A stretch of 64,000 nt of DNA from Coccinella septempunctata (GCF_907165205.1 NC_058193.1:35911521-35975520), one strand, 5' to 3'; shown: positions 21,649 through 34,809, counted from the stretch's first letter. Notes: generated by a model not told the origin, from the sequence alone. Translations and numbers: made by a program.

Positions 21649-21904
21649 TGTACAGGGTTAGCAAAATTCGTTGTCTACTGAGGGGATTTCTAATACGAGT
21701 TCAAATAAGCTATTTATTCAGCTTTATTGAAAATGACAATTTCTCAATTTTCGTTCATAACTCAAAATCTATGACCGTTAGGCTGGATCTGTTTTAAGAT
21801 TTGGAATAGTAAGGAAAAAAGAGCTCGAGAATGTGTCATCCGTTTTTTTCTAGCTGCTATAGTTCTCGAGATATAGTAGACTACGAATTTTGCCCACCTG
21901 TACA
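21649..21904. mobile_element. Small MITE with about 30-bp TIRs
   Basis: TGTACAGGGTTAGCAAAATT at 21649 matches the reverse complement of the right end, TGTACAGGTGGGCAAAATTC, and both continue with CGT(T/A)GTCTACT. Length about 256 bp. Non-coding. It has the ACAGG-type terminus also seen in the larger foldback family, but the rest of the sequence differs. Confidence 0.75.
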
Positions 21905-22465
21905 TGAAGAACTGATCCTCTAATACGACACATATACCTAGTAGAAGAGCTCTCCTCATTTGAGGAACACAAAAAACATAATACCTCGATCAATTCAAAA
22001 TGAAGAATGAGAAAGATTGAAGGACAATTCGTTCATTATTTTCGGTATCAATTGTCTTATCATCTACGAGTAAGATTCCGGTAAATTTCGCAGAATCCTG
22101 CGAGAACGTTGTGCAGCATGAAATCGGGTCCATTTCTTAGCGAATTCAAAGAAATATTACTCCGATTCGGAACTTTATAATGATCGTTATAACTACATCG
22201 GTTTCCCCAGATAGGAGGGAAACTGAAATGGGCTTCATTTAGCACAAATTATTCGGGGAAAATCAAGGATTTGATCGGCTTAATATCTGGATGCTAATAG
22301 GTCAGCGTGTCCTCATTATATTCTGGATAGCAAGGAATAATCTGAGATAATAGGAGTCGTTCTGGAAGTAGTTATATTGGCGTGTAACAATTCGGTTGAT
22401 TTAAATATGAGCACTTTATGGCACAGCTATGTTACGATATCTTCCACACTTAATTTTAAAGTGAT
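21905..22465. other. Unassigned sequence
   Basis: No gene or repeat recognised. Confidence 0.4.
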
Positions 22466-22524
22466 TCGAGGATGTATTGATATCTAGTTAGCCTAGACCA
22501 GTTCCATGCATAAAAAAATATTGC

Positions 22525-22538
22525 GTTACCATAGCAAC
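22525..22538 (+). promoter_or_regulatory. X-box-like motif in mariner A 5' UTR
   Basis: GTTACCATAGCAAC is a perfect match to the RFX X-box consensus GTNRCC, two bases, RGYAAC. It lies about 100 bp upstream of the transposase start and is conserved among copies A, E, G and I. Function is inferred only. Confidence 0.5.
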
Positions 22539-22624
22539 GAACAATAACTTATTAGAAGTGTCAGTGTGAAGTTTTAGGTCAAAAAGTAAAGCAGAGTTAC
22601 GAAATATAAATTAAAAGAAAAAAG

Positions 22625-23688
22625 ATGTAAACCGAAATTGTGAAAATCGAAAAATTGGAGTATCGAGCCATCATCAAGTACCTGTATTTAAAAGGATTAA
22701 GAGGTAAGCAGATTTACGAAGATATGCTCAATACTCTTGGTGATCAATGTCCTTCGTATGCGACCGTGAAAAATTGGACTGCAAGCTTCAAAAGAGGTTA
22801 ATTTTCCTTCGAAGATGATGACCGATCGGGTAGGCCACTTTCTGTGACAGTCCCCGAAAATATAGATACAGTTCATGACATGATTTTATCAGACCGTCGA
22901 ATTGGGCTAAAACGGATATCTGAAGCACTGAATATTTGATGCGAATGCGTTCATCATAGAGTTCACGTCAATTTGGACATGAGAAAAATTGCTGCAAAAT
23001 GGAACCCCAAATGTTTAAATACTGACCAAAAGCGTGCAAGGGTAGAAACATTGCATTTGATCTGTGCTCGATTTGAAAGCGATGTAGACTTCTTAAACCG
23101 AATTGTTACTATGGATGATACTTTGGTACATTTCTACGATCCAGAAACAAAGCAACAATCGATGGAATGGCGACACTCTGATTCTCCAAGATCTAAGTTT
23201 CGTGTCCAAAAATCTGATGGAAAAGTGCTTGCTTCAGTTTTTTGGCATTGCCATGAAGGAATCATGATTAATTTTTCGGATAAAGGTAGAACAGCAACCG
23301 GAGATTACTATTCGACATTACTGACCACTCTACGGGAAAAAATTAAAGAGAAAAGATGCGGAAAGCTATCCAAAGGTGTTTTGTTTTTGCAGGACAACGA
23401 CCCTGCACACAAGTCTCATGTTGCCATGCAAAAAATTCGTGATTTAGGGTTTGAATTACTAGAACACCCCCCTTATTCCCAGATTTGGCTCCATCCGACT
23501 ATTATCTCTTTCCTCAACTGAAAAAAAGTTTAAAAGGTCTTAAATTTTCTTCCAACGAGAAGGTTATGAAAGCTGTGGAATTCTGGTTTGCAGAGCAAGA
23601 AGAAACATTTTTTTTTGAAGGTCTAGAGACGATGCAGGTTGTCTGTAATAAATGTATTCCATTAAGAGGAGAATATTTTATATTTTGA
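22625..23688 (+). pseudogene. Mariner DD34D transposase, copy A (inactive)
   Basis: The reading order is an N-terminal paired-like helix-turn-helix region (IEKLEYRAIIKYLYLKGLRG), a GRP linker, then the DD34D core. In this copy codon 2 is a stop (ATGTAA), RGK has become RG-stop near 22799, and another stop (TGA 22937-22939) lies in the second HTH. The catalytic block reads MDDTLVHFYD instead of MDETW, keeping the first Asp. LQDNDPAHKSH retains the second Asp. A one-base deletion near 23479 shifts the frame before the third Asp (APSDYY). Insect genome annotations often label such sequences SETMAR-like because of the shared transposase domain. Confidence 0.9.
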
Positions 23689-23745
23689 CATTAAAATTTT
23701 TTTTTATTCTATAGTAGGCTAAGAATTTTTCAATATATCCTCGTA

Positions 23746-26700
23746 ATAGCAATAGTGGAAAAAGCACCAGATATCGATAATCAATATGAAATTCATGTAT
23801 TCTTTTTTTGCAGGTATGTTCCATGTTAGATTGACTTGTATTTCCAAACATTTCGCAAATAAGTAAGTACCTGATAACTAATTACGTAATTTTCAACTAA
23901 TGGATAATTTACTCATGAGATTTGCCTTATGAAGTGGAGCTCACTATGAAATAAACGCTTTATTGAAATATCGACAAAAAAATACTAAGCGGCAATATAA
24001 TTTGTTGATATATTTTGTCACCGAACTATTTTTTTCAAGAGCTCTTTCTGCTCGATGTTTCAAGTGAACCTCCTCCTAGGTGGTAACATTCTGGACCAAA
24101 ATCTCCCCAGTGCAGAACAATGAGCATCTTCGCCTCTAAACAATAACTAATTGAAATTTGGGGTTGATCGATAGCAGGCGTGAAAAACTGCACTCCGACA
24201 TTGTTCGCAGGGTGACTTGCTTACAATTTTTTCCGACGAATTCCCCTTTGGCAGGGTGACTTCGAACAAAGGCGATCCTGAATGCAGCGTTCGATATTTC
24301 TTCGCCAATATTCATTTTTTGCGTCGGCACGGAACAGTGAAATGTGCTCGACGGTACAAAAGGGACAACTCTCTCTAAAAATAGGACACCATCAATCAAC
24401 CGAGGCCCGGAGGTTTCGATTTCTGTTTGGTAACGGAATATCCATTTCACTTTCTTGATATATTGTTATATTCCTTCAATAATAGTTTATTTATGGGCGG
24501 GCCCGAGGGTTGAAATTTATGTGTTTTTTATTCATTTCGCGGATGTGGCCCTGTAGACCTCGGATAGTACATTGGATTATTTATTTCTCTTTATTTATTT
24601 ATACAGAAATCTCTTATTCAACTGACCTGAATGGTTATTCGTTGGAAAGTTTGATTTGTAGTCCTGAATGTTATCAAGGGGTGGTAAACATAATCCGAAA
24701 AATAACGGAAGCTTTGAAGATTGTACGATGGTTAGTTTGAGAAAAATTCATATATGAGGGAAATATGGCAATGCTATCGTTTCTAGGAACAAGTTTGCAA
24801 AAAATTCCAACGTTTTCCAACAAGCTGAATAAGTTTTCCTGAGATAAAATGATGAATCGAGGATGTACTTTACAATTTTGCTGCAGGACCTCGTGGAAGC
24901 TTTGCAGCTCAACGTGTAAACCATCGAGCTCGATTACAGCTTCAGCGGCGAAAAAAAAAAAACTATCAAGTTTTGAATCGAAATTAATTAGGGCCTCAAA
25001 TTACTAGGCGAATGAAAGAGCTTTATTTAATCTTGCAGCCACTCGGGAGCTTATAATTAAATTTCAATTATGAAATAGAGAGGGCGCAGAGTCCGAACGA
25101 AACACCCTCACAACGTGGCTAGAGTAGCCTTCAACTACTTCCTCGACTGTTGCGTTTATAGTGCCCGCGGCTCGGAGAATTAAATATAATTTCGGAGTTC
25201 ATGGAGAGGCTGCTCCTCAGTCGGAAATTCAGTGCACCGTTTTGCATTTCCTTCGGTGAAGTACGCAAGTGGGTTCGCCTTGAGAAGAGAGGGTGTAGTA
25301 AGGTTTTGAGATGGGGGAAGCTTTTAAGCTTTCACATAAATTCCCTGTGTACGATTCCGTGTTTTGAATTAAAACGGGGATAAAGGCGGACTAAGAATGC
25401 TCTGCAGGAAGAACAACATGTATATTTCCTGCATGCACGGGCCACTCTATCCGTTTGTCTGTGGAAACGAGCAGAGTATTTCTTCCGAGGTCACACGCTG
25501 CGAAATGGCGAATGCGCATATAATTCCTTCCATATATTTTTTTATTTTTTTGCTAATCTTCCGTTCGTGGAAAGTTGGAGATGTTGATGTTTTGCGAAGA
25601 TGCACATTTTCTGTATCCTCCGAATATTTTCTTCAAATCACAGAGTGTTGTGGTGCATCGGGAAGCAAGCATCAAGTTTAATCAGTTCTTGTTTATGTAT
25701 ATCAGAATTGCACAATTGAATGACTTTTTTTTCAATCGTTTTTGATTCCAGGTAAGATTGAACTGTCCTACGGAATAAAATATCGATCTTTTTATATACC
25801 AAGGCAAGTTTTATTCGATAATGATGCCAACAGAGCTCTGGGGATGTCCCAGGATGATCGTACACAAATGCAAGAAGTCCATTCATTCAGTGTTAGCCAA
25901 ATTTTGATATCACTTTTACTCTCACGGTACTTTGCTGCCAGCAACTCAACATCCAGGCACTTTAGAAGAGTAGAACTCATTCGCGAACAAAAGCGTCAAA
26001 GATTATAGTGGGTAATGGTCATTTTGCTACTGTGAGAACATCATTTCTTTGGAATCTTATTATTCCAATTTGAAAAACTCTACATATACATATTTTAAAA
26101 AGTTTCTGAAGGAAAAACACTTATTTCTTAAATATCCTAAACTTTTGATGAGCAGTTCTTTTATATCATACAAAATGTATTTTGTTGCGAGTTGATAGGT
26201 ACTTCTGTATGTTGGCTTTCACTAGCCACATACTAATTTTGGGTTAACGCTGATAGAATGCCATTTCTATGTCAACCTTGGCCCCTAGAAAATAAATTGG
26301 TACACGCTGTACATAAAACGACTGAAAATATGACCATTTAGAAATCGGAGACACCCAGCCAGGCTCCATTTTTCTCCGATAATTTATTGTATCGTTATAA
26401 AACGTACGACTCTCGAGACAATACAGATCATTAATCATTTTTTGCCCCTAACCACCACCGTCACAACGGTCCTGCATATACCTGCCCCGACTGCGGACCG
26501 ATTTATATTCTGAATGCAAAATAGATTTTAAAATTCACCGAAGCATGAGCACCGACCATTATTCATCTATCGGTAACGCATGTAGAATTTTCATTTATGG
26601 CAATTCGAGATATTCCCGCGTTGCATTCCATTTGATTTCTGGCGCCTGGGATGCTGCGAACGATATCGATGTACGTACAAGCTTGTGGGGTGGAACCACC

Positions 26701-27902
26701 AAGATAACCTTCTGCTCAGAGTGAATTTTTATACTGACACAATATGTATGAACGGTGTAAGTAAATTTGAAACAAGAAAACTCAATCATAGTTGAAAGGT
26801 TTGATGATTATTTGTGTAGGTGGTTCCCAGGCTGAGGCAAGAAAACAACAAAAACTGGTCACCTGACCGGTAATCCCTATACGATTCTACATCGTCTCTG
26901 GTCATTCGAATCCCCAAGAAATACTATGTCTGGTTCTGAATATTAGTTTGCCCTACTCGGGTTTGTCAGGCGTTTTTGTCCCAGTTGCTGGCGACGCCTT
27001 GCGGGCAGGATGATCCGAGAGTTTTTTTTCAAATGCAAAGTAATCCTCTGTAATATCGACGCAGTTATCGCACCATTCGTCATCCCTTTTGTTGTGAAAT
27101 CTATTTTAAGTAAACAAGAATGATATTGAGCAACTTTGAGTGGGGTGCCTTCTGTTATCATTATCAGAGAGGCGATAGCCACGAGGCTTGTAGGAAAGAA
27201 AGGGCTGTTCCCTGTTTCCTTTCCCTTTGAAACCTGCTTTTTGCTACCAGACCAGTGGAGAATCGCCTATCCACTTATCCACCTTATCTTGTATGCAGCT
27301 GAAATGTTGAATATTACATGGCCCATCTCGACTATTTAATAGTTCGTAAAATGCACTTCGTGAGCTATAGACTTACTAGCTACGTATCCATCTAAGAACC
27401 CATTCGAGTTTAGCCTAGACAACTTCAAAATTTTACGGTCTCACTTTTACATGAATATCAATCGACTGCAGGGAAATTAACGCATTTTCCTCGTCATAAA
27501 CGGCACGCTAGTTCTTTTCTGGAGAACGTCGAGCTCGGTATAAACGTTATCCACTATAGTTTTATTACGTACGGGACAGTGAAACGACTGTTTTACGTAT
27601 TTCGATATTACGAGCTTCGCTATTATCGACCATAATGTACACCTTGACAATATTAAACTTACGCCCTGGAGATGTGAGTTATGACCGATGAAACACCTCA
27701 GTGCTTTATGACACGGAATGACCAGGATATTGGTCCTTTTACATTTCAATTTTACTGGATTCATTCGATATTTTCCGCTACATTCTTCACGAGGATAATC
27801 TATAATTATCGGGACATTTTCCTGTTTCTCGAGACGATTCATTTGTTTCTTCTTTGACTACTTCAGCAATGAGCTTCGAAATTTAAAAGTTTTAGAATTT
27901 TT
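23746..27902. other. 4.2 kb without recognised features
   Basis: I found no RNA gene, no transposon protein motif, and no convincing exon here. Open frames at 24136-24450 (-), 25397-25681 (+), 25638-25886 (-) and 27477-27842 (-) have no family resemblance. A donor-like CAG|GTAAGATTG occurs at 25749-25760. This is the longest stretch in the window lacking visible repeats. Confidence 0.45.
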
Positions 27903-28795
27903 TTCAGTTAAGGAAAGATATGATATGAGCCAAATCTGGTGAATAAGGGGGGTGTTCCAGTAATTCAAACCCTAAATCACGAATTTTTTGCATGGCAACA
28001 TGAGATTTGTGTGCAGGGGCGTTGTCCTGCAAAAACAGAACAACTTTAGACAGCTTTCCGCGTCTTTTCTCTTCCATTTTTTCCCGTAGAGTGGTCAGTA
28101 TTGTCGAATAGTAATGTCCGGTTGTTTTTTTACCCTTATCCAAACAATCAATCATGATTACTCCATGGCAATTCCAAAAAACTGAAGCAAGAACTTTTCC
28201 AGCAGATTTTTGGACACGAAACTTCTTAGGTCATAGAGAACCAGAGTGTCGCCATTCCATCGATTGTTGCTTTGTTTCTGGATCATAGAAATGTACCCAA
28301 CTCTCATCCATAGTAAATAGGTTTGAGAAGTCAACATCGTTTTCAAATCGAGCACAGATCGAACGCGATGCTTCTGCAATAATGTCATGAACTGCATCGA
28401 TTTTTTCGGGGACTGACACAGAAACTGGCCTTTCTGATCGGTCATCAGCTTCAATGGAAAATTTACCTCTTTCGAAGCTTGCAGTCGAATTTTTCAAGGT
28501 CGCATACGAAGAACATTGATCAACAAGGGTATTGAGCATATCTTCGTAAATCTGCTTACCTCTCAACCCTTTCAAATACATGTGCTTGATGACGGCTCGA
28601 TATTCCAATTTTTCGATTTTCACAATTTCGCTGGACGTCTTCTTTCTTTTAATTTATTGCGTAACTATGGTTTACTCTTTTGACCTCAAACTTCACACTG
28701 ACATATCTAATGAGTTATTGTTCGTTGCTATGGTAATGCAATATATGTTTATGCATGGAATTGGTTTAGGCTAACTAGATATCAGTACATCCACG
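27903..28795 (-). mobile_element. Mariner copy B, 3'-truncated with internal deletion
   Basis: The 5' inverted repeat is at the right (reverse complement ATACGTGGATGTACTGATAT, ending about 28795). The left boundary falls in the C-terminal coding region (TTTTTTCAGTTAAGG) and the 3' inverted repeat is absent. The X-box-like site has one substitution (GTTGCTATGGTAAT). Confidence 0.88.
27904..28623 (-). pseudogene. Mariner transposase, copy B (inactive)
   Basis: The N-terminal region (MKIEKLEYRAVIKHMYLKGL) is open for 130 codons because an in-frame deletion joins IDAVHDII directly to EASRSICARFEN. This removes about 50 residues of the second HTH and linker. MDESWVHFYD keeps the first catalytic Asp. 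A frameshift near 28231 separates it from the rest, where LQDNAPAHKSH keeps the second Asp. PYSPDLAHI replaces PDLAPSD, so the third Asp is gone. Confidence 0.85.
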
Positions 28796-29639
28796 TATTC
28801 TAGGTTTTGTCCAAAAACTTGTTAATATCAGTTTTTTTACTGTCGGATTCCAGTGAAATACTCATTGTTTTTCTCAATAATTTTTTGCGTTTTCTTGAAC
28901 GAAAAGAGTTTGCTCTTCACTGAACTAACTGAATCCGAGTGAAAATTTCCTGTTCTATATTTTATCAAAAGAGGAGGATACCATGTTGAGTGAGAAATTT
29001 TCAAACGAATCTCTCCCCGCCGTCTACAATCTCGTCGCGAAGAAAATCTAGTCGATACCTGCAGGGAAATATCCTTTGCTCAATTATAGCCGACGAAAGA
29101 ACAAATCCCCAATCAGCCACTAGCAAAAACTCCGGACAATTTTCCGCCTCAACAGGCAGGAACTTGTTCCAACATTTCATTCAAATTGAATCTTCTTCTG
29201 AAGACAATCACCGAAATTAATTACATCAAATCTCGCAGTATCAAACTGGAAATTGGCAGGGAATCTGGAAAACAGGAAAGTGCGGAAAAGTGAATAATTC
29301 ATCATTCGCGATTTTTCCCCGGGACCCGGGATGGTCTTTTACTTTTACTCCTTTCTTTCACGGCCAATTATCGCATTCCCGCTCACGGTAGACTGACTAC
29401 AAAGAGCAAGAACTGAAATTAAAAAGTTGCTCCGACGAAATTCGGGGAAAAAAATTAATTAGACGTCATTGAATCAGATACGACGGACGAGGAGGGGACA
29501 TTTTGATAATTACATCACGTGAAAGCAGAAACGTCAATGGGTGTTTTTTTTTTTTTGAACGGAGTTATTTGATCCTGCTTATTTATATGTCTGCTCGACA
29601 GCCAGGTTTTTACTGGGCAAATACTGAAGGAAAATTCCT
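28796..29639. other. Unassigned sequence
   Basis: No gene or repeat recognised apart from a T run at 29545-29556. Confidence 0.4.
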
Positions 29640-30358
29640 GAAATTTGGTACTAAAATAGAGCGCTATTCTCTACAACTCTACAACCGACCATTTCTTAAC
29701 CAACTCTGGAATAAAAGAACAAGAAGACGGGTTAGCGCCTTTACTGTTCAATATTTTCGTCATAGCTGAAGATCTGAAGACCAAGACAGCTGTTTACAAA
29801 GCAGTGGTCCTCCCAACGCTTCTTTACGGAAGCGAAAGCTGGACGCCCTACAGGCGACATATTAAACAGCTTGAACAAACGCAACAACGTCATCTAAGAC
29901 AGATAATGCACATCAGATGGTTCCACAAAGTTTCGAATGCGAAGTCTTGCAGTTGGATGCATGACACAAGACTCCCAAAAATAGCTCTGTACGACGAATT
30001 CACAGAGAGAGCTCGGAAACCAGGAGGCCAGTATAAGCGGTTCAAGGATTAACTGCATCAATCCCTAAAATCAGTTAATGCCAATCATAACTGGGAACAA
30101 CTAGCGTTAGACAGGTCACAGTGGAGGTCTTTGGTTCACAGCTATAATGGAGACTCGAGAAGAATACAGCGGCGGCCAGATCTGGTTGGTGACTATCCAT
30201 GCCCGGAGTGTGGAAGGATCTGTAGGTCACGGTTGGGTCTCTTCAGTCACAGGAGGGCACACACTCGCAAGTAGCCCTAAGAAATTATAAGTTTGATGGC
30301 ACCGATAGTCTTTTTGTAGATTTATTCTCAGTAACGAGATTCAACAATGAATGAATGA
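29640..30358 (+). pseudogene. RTE-like LINE fragment, copy 2
   Basis: Begins in the RT domain with GLAPLLFNIFVI, then, after an internal deletion, KTAVYKAVVLPTLLYGSESW, HIKQLEQTQQRHLRQIMHIR, HDTRLPKIALYDEF and GGQYKRFKD. Past a stop it continues with NWEQLALDRSQWRSLVHSYN and a terminal finger CPECGRICRSRLGLFSHRRA. The finger has C-x2-C and H-x3-H ligands intact. The 3' end is AATGAATGAATG at 30347-30358. It is closely related to copy 1 at 7208 and to the fragment at 46441. Loss of the palm and the stop codons show it is dead. Confidence 0.82.
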
Positions 30359-30713
30359 GTATTCTCTAGTCTAATACAATTATTTTCAGGGATGAAAGTT
30401 GAAAAGTAATACGCAAGTCACAGTTAATCGCAATGTTGAAAAAATTTTGAGAAAACCTTCCTTACAGAAATATTACGAGAAGTGTGGCCTCTATTTTCAC
30501 AATTTTTTCCTTAGATTCCCAATAACTCATAAACCATTGAGTTTTTGACCAAGGTATGGCATACTATTGAAATTGCCATAAAATTAGCTATCCAACGATG
30601 CAAAGATATACTTCGTGTGCCATTTGAAATAAGGAAGTGGTCGTCTGAAAATATTTTTGGGAGAAATTGTGATTTCCATAAACGTCTAATAGGCCATCGC
30701 CGTGAATCACCCT
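30359..30713. other. Unassigned sequence
   Basis: Short spacer between the LINE copy and the foldback element; nothing recognised. Confidence 0.4.
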
Positions 30714-31386
30714 GTATACAAATTGCTTGACTCGTAAAAAATGTTTAACAGTAGATTCTTGAGGTCAAAAGAAACACATTTTTCCTTTATCGTTTTTTCC
30801 GAATCCGCTCGGCTTTTGAATAACCATAAAAAAAGTTATTTGTAGTTCTATTTCATTTATGGTTTCATCGAATGAAAAGAATCTTGAAATAAAGTTGAAT
30901 CTTTTTCGAATACAAGATATCACCCACGTCTTCCAGTTTTCTCATTATGACCATAACGTACCATAAAAATACCAGAAAATCAAAGAACCCAACTTATGAA
31001 TCTAAGTTGGACGCTATTTAGGTGATATTTGAACGTTTTGTAAAATAAAAGTAATCTTCATATTTTCTCGTATAATGCGCCGTTTTCGAGTAATTCGACG
31101 TTCAAAAATTAAAAAGTATCTGTGAAATTTTGACAAATTGGTTTCTTTGGCTGAATGCAACTCTGTTTAAACGATCCACAGTTGTGTAGTGTCACAGATT
31201 TAGCTTGTTGTTCTCAAGGGAATTTGGTTTCTCCAGAGGTGGCATAGCTCATTATGAAAACTTAAAATGGCTGTATCTTTTTATCACCGCCGAATCGGAA
31301 AAAATGTTGAAGGAAAAAAGTGTTTCTTTTGACCTCAAGAATCTACTGCTAAAATCTTTGTACGAGTCAAATACTCAGCCTGTATA
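30714..31386. mobile_element. Foldback element (TACAGGGTGA family), copy 2, most complete
   Basis: Both ends carry long inverted repeats. GACTCGTA, AGTAGATTCTTGAGGTCAAA, AGAAACAC and TTTTTTCCGA occur on the left (30729-30800), and the same blocks occur in reverse complement on the right (31275-31375). Arm length is about 90 bp. The canonical terminus in other copies is TACAGGGTGA; the left terminus here is degenerate. The interior is non-coding. Length is about 670 bp. No target duplication is clear. Confidence 0.85.
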
Positions 31387-32091
31387 CTTGGCCATTTCTC
31401 CAATCGTCGCGAATAAACCGGCAGAAGAATTCCGTAATCGGACCCAATTTTTTTTCCATATTCATATTCTCCCGTTTCCCGCGATGCATAATTCATTCGG
31501 ATGAGAACGATCCTCATGAAACTTCCGAATGACGCGATATATCTTCTCTACCGAACACTGAGGCTGTGTCACACGTTCCGTCAAAATATTTTATTACGCA
31601 TTTTGATAGGGACCCTAGGGCGTCGACACAAAGTCACGCACCAAAGTGAGAAAGTTTCATAACAGCGTGGTCGCGCGGATATATATCTCGAAGTTGGAGA
31701 TTGTGACGCGGGGGAATTAGCAGTTGATGGCGGCCGTAATGAGTTTCCTTGAAGTCCTCCTTGACCTTCCCCGGAGTATAGGGGTGAAAAATACGGTTCT
31801 CGCCAAGAATATCGCCGTCCGAGTTCCGGCGGCAATCTGCATCTCCTACGGGGAATTCGGCGTGGCAAACCCTCATGGAAATCCCGGATAGTGGAGTGAA
31901 ATGGAGAGTGTGTGTGTCAATCGATTTCTCGTTCGGGATGACGAGGGAGGTTATTTTGAACTTTCATTCCAATATGTCATGGGTGTTACAAATGATCTAC
32001 CCGAATCTGAACTGAAATCTTTCTTATTTCGTTTTGAATTTTTCGTCGAATTTTATCACACGTTCTTTGAACTAGGTAAGCTGCTAAACTC
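31387..32091. other. Unassigned, GC-richer sequence
   Basis: 31610-31870 is GC-richer and has two overlapping minus-strand open frames with no recognisable domain. Nothing here is supported as a gene. Confidence 0.4.
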
Positions 32092-32168
32092 CGTTGATGA
32101 AAGAGATGATAGTCGGATGAAGCCAAATCTGGTGATAAGGGGGGTGTTCTAGTAATTCAAACCCTAAA

Positions 32169-32990
32169 TCACGAATTTTTCGGATGGCAACATGAGATTG
32201 GTGCACAGGGACGTTGTCCTGCAGAAACAAAACACCTTTGGATAGCTTTCCGCGTTTTTTTTCTTTGATTTTTTTTCCGTAGAGTGATCAGTAACGTCGA
32301 ATAGTAATCTCTGGTTATTGTTCTACCCTTATCCAAAAAATCAATCACGATTACTCCATGGGAAACCCAAAAAACTGAAGCAAGAACTTTTCCAGCAGAT
32401 TTTTGGACACGAAACATCTTAGGTCTTGGAGAATCAGAGTGTCGCCATTCCATCGATTGTTGCTTTGTTTCTGGATCGTAGAAATGTACCCAAGTCTCAT
32501 CCATAGTAACAATTCGGTTTAAGAAGTCTACATCGTTTTCAAATCGAGCACAGATCGAACGCGATGCTTCTACCCTTGCACGCTTTTGGTCAACATTCAA
32601 ACATTTGGGGATCCATTTTGCAGCAATTTTTCTCATGTCCAAATTGACGTGAACTATATGACGAACCTGTTCGTATGTAATATTCGGTGATTCAGATATC
32701 CGTTTCAGCCCAATTCCACGGTCTGATAAAATCATGTCATAAACTGCATCGATATTTTCGGGGACTGACACAGAAACCGGCCTTCCCGATCGGTCATCAT
32801 CTTCAATGGAAAATTTACCTCTTTTGAAGCTTGCAGTCCAATTTTTCACGGTCGCATACGAAGGACATTGATCACCAAGGGTATTAAGCATATCTTCGTA
32901 AATCTGCTTACCTCTTAACCCTTTTAAATACAGGTACTTGATGATGGCTTGATACTCCAATTTTTCGATTTTCACAATTTCGGTGGACAT
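32169..32990 (-). pseudogene. Mariner transposase, copy C (longest open copy, frameshifted)
   Basis: 273 codons open from the true start MSTEIVKIEKLEY. It shows HTH 1 (about 10-60), the GRP linker (69-71), HTH 2 (about 80-120) and the WIPKCLNVDQKRARV block. MDETWVHFYDPE has the first catalytic Asp at 164. A frameshift follows LRKK at about residue 240, caused by length change in a homopolymer (TTTTTTTCC in the plus strand), so the QDNAPAH block is read out of frame. The element stops soon after. It is the best N-terminal template of the family in this window. Confidence 0.93.
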
Positions 32991-33075
32991 CTTCTTTCTT
33001 TCTATTTATTGCTTAACTCTGGTTTACTTTTTTGACCTCAAGCTCCACACTGACACTTCTAATGAGTTATTGTTC

Positions 33076-33089
33076 GTTGCTGTGGTAAC
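33076..33089 (-). promoter_or_regulatory. X-box-like motif in mariner C
   Basis: Minus strand GTTACCACAGCAAC matches the RFX X-box half-sites exactly, with AC instead of AT between them. Confidence 0.4.
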
Positions 33090-33149
33090 GAAATATTTTT
33101 TTCTATGCATGGAACTGATCTAGGCTAACTAGATATCAATACATCCTCG

Positions 33150-34809
33150 TATTATTATATCTACGTAAATCGTACCGTTAATTTTTGAACTATTCAATCT
33201 ATGACTCTATCTACTGGAAGTGATCGCTTTTAGCTCTCGTTTACAAGTTACACGGTAAAAATGGCGTAGATAGCTCGGGAATTATGTTCCAACCCTTTAC
33301 GGTATATCCTCGGGGATACAATATCCCAAAGTAGGAAAGCAGGAGTTTGAAGTGTCTTCCCATTTGGAGAAACTGAGCTGCTGTTTCTATTTGTGGTGGG
33401 ATTCAGAATGACATTGTTATTGGGGGAAGTTAGGGATTGTTAGAAACTGAAATGAATACTGTTTTGAAGGGGGAATTAATTCACCCTTATTTTCTACGGA
33501 ATGGTTCCTAAAGTTGTTTTTCTTCCTGATAATATGAACATGTTTATTCCTAGAATTCTTATTTTAGCTTCTACTCCTCAACAGTAATGTGTTCTGATTT
33601 TTCTTTCACTCTCCTTTGAAATTTATGTCCTTTTGGTTAATACTTCAGATCTTTTAAACAGAATTGTTGAATGTTCTGGAAATAATCTGCCGTCCTAGAT
33701 CTCCGAAACTCATCTGTTTGTTATAGTATACTGTATTCTGGCAAATTTCTCAAGCCGTGGTGGTAATTTTACCCAAAAGAACAATGGCCAAGGAAGCTTC
33801 TGTGAAATAGCAAAAGATCTCAAGCCACATAACTAAGTGAAAGTTCTGCTAAAAGATCATTTTGTTTTTGACATGTAGTCTGGAAAATCATCCAAATCAA
33901 CTTCGTTCGCCATTCATATAGCAATATCTAGCTCTTCGTGTTTCATAACTGTCAACAGTTTTCTATGGATTTGACAAACTATACACTCATGTGGCATAAT
34001 GACAGCCAAAATGGCTGTCTTGTAACACCTTCCATTGCTTTTTGCGATAAGGTACTCACGCATATCCAAAAGAAAGCTCCAAAAATCCTTCTCTGTATTT
34101 GAACATAGCTACAGCTGCTTCCTTGCCCCACCCTGTATGGCGCCATAAATACTCTATCCCGGCTAGCACGTGAGGCGACCGGAGTAGTCGGAACAAGTTA
34201 AGCAAAACGTACACTTCTTGCGTTTACGTGCCCTAATTGGTATGCACTATAACTATTATTGAATAGAAAGTTTCCAGGCGTAGCGCGAAGTTGGGGCCAG
34301 GAAATTCGGCAAACTTCGCGAAATGTTTAAATTCCGAATTAGGCAAAGCGTCTCGGACTGGAGCCGTAGTCATCATCGCCCCATTCAGGATCAGACCACC
34401 CTAATCAAATTTGGCGAATATCGACGAATACAGGAGACCTTCTTGCCCGGCAGGCCCGACTACGTCAATTTAACATTCGTCAAATCGTTTAACCTTCAAC
34501 TTCTGCGTCTGAGGTCCTCAACCCATCGAGACGAAGGGAAGAAGATCTAAAAAAGTTGTGATGACTCTCTTTCACTGTGCTCATACCCATTTTACAGGAA
34601 TCTAGAAGGGGCACGCGCTACTTAGGTAACATATCCGCCTACCTGACGGTAGGTGGCGCAACCATTTGGGTATATCTCAGTGGGGATTTTCGGTTTTCAA
34701 TGATATGAGCACTCTGTGTCGCTGATCGCCAGTAAGAACCACCGCCGTCTATAGAGACACTTCAGTACTAGGCTGTGTGAGAACCGATTATGACTTATGT
34801 GTAAGAATT
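33150..34809. other. Unassigned sequence
   Basis: No coding motif recognised. An inverted repeat CGCCTACCTGACGGTAGGTG occurs at about 34651-34670. I compared 34560-34770 by eye with snRNA and 7SL signatures and saw no match. Confidence 0.4.

Larger units (their letters stand above)
22466..23745 (+). mobile_element. Mariner copy A, full length
   Basis: Bounded by inverted repeats CGAGGATGTATTGATATCTA at the left and, in reverse complement at the right, CGAGGATATATTGAAAAATT, each followed by TTAGCCTA. Length is about 1.28 kb, the usual size for mariner. The left flank is ATT rather than TA, so the target duplication has decayed. This is one of the two copies in the window with both ends and most of the interior. 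Confidence 0.92.
32092..33149 (-). mobile_element. Mariner copy C, 3'-truncated
   Basis: The 5' inverted repeat ends at 33149 (reverse complement ACGAGGATGTATTGATATCT). The left boundary lies in coding sequence at about 32092 (GATGAAAGAGATGATAGTCG), so the 3' inverted repeat and UTR are missing. Confidence 0.9.

Noticed and set aside
34560..34770. Possible snRNA or other structured RNA next to the tRNA
   Set aside because: A short inverted repeat is present, but no signature of U1-U6, U11/U12, 7SL or RNase MRP was recognised.
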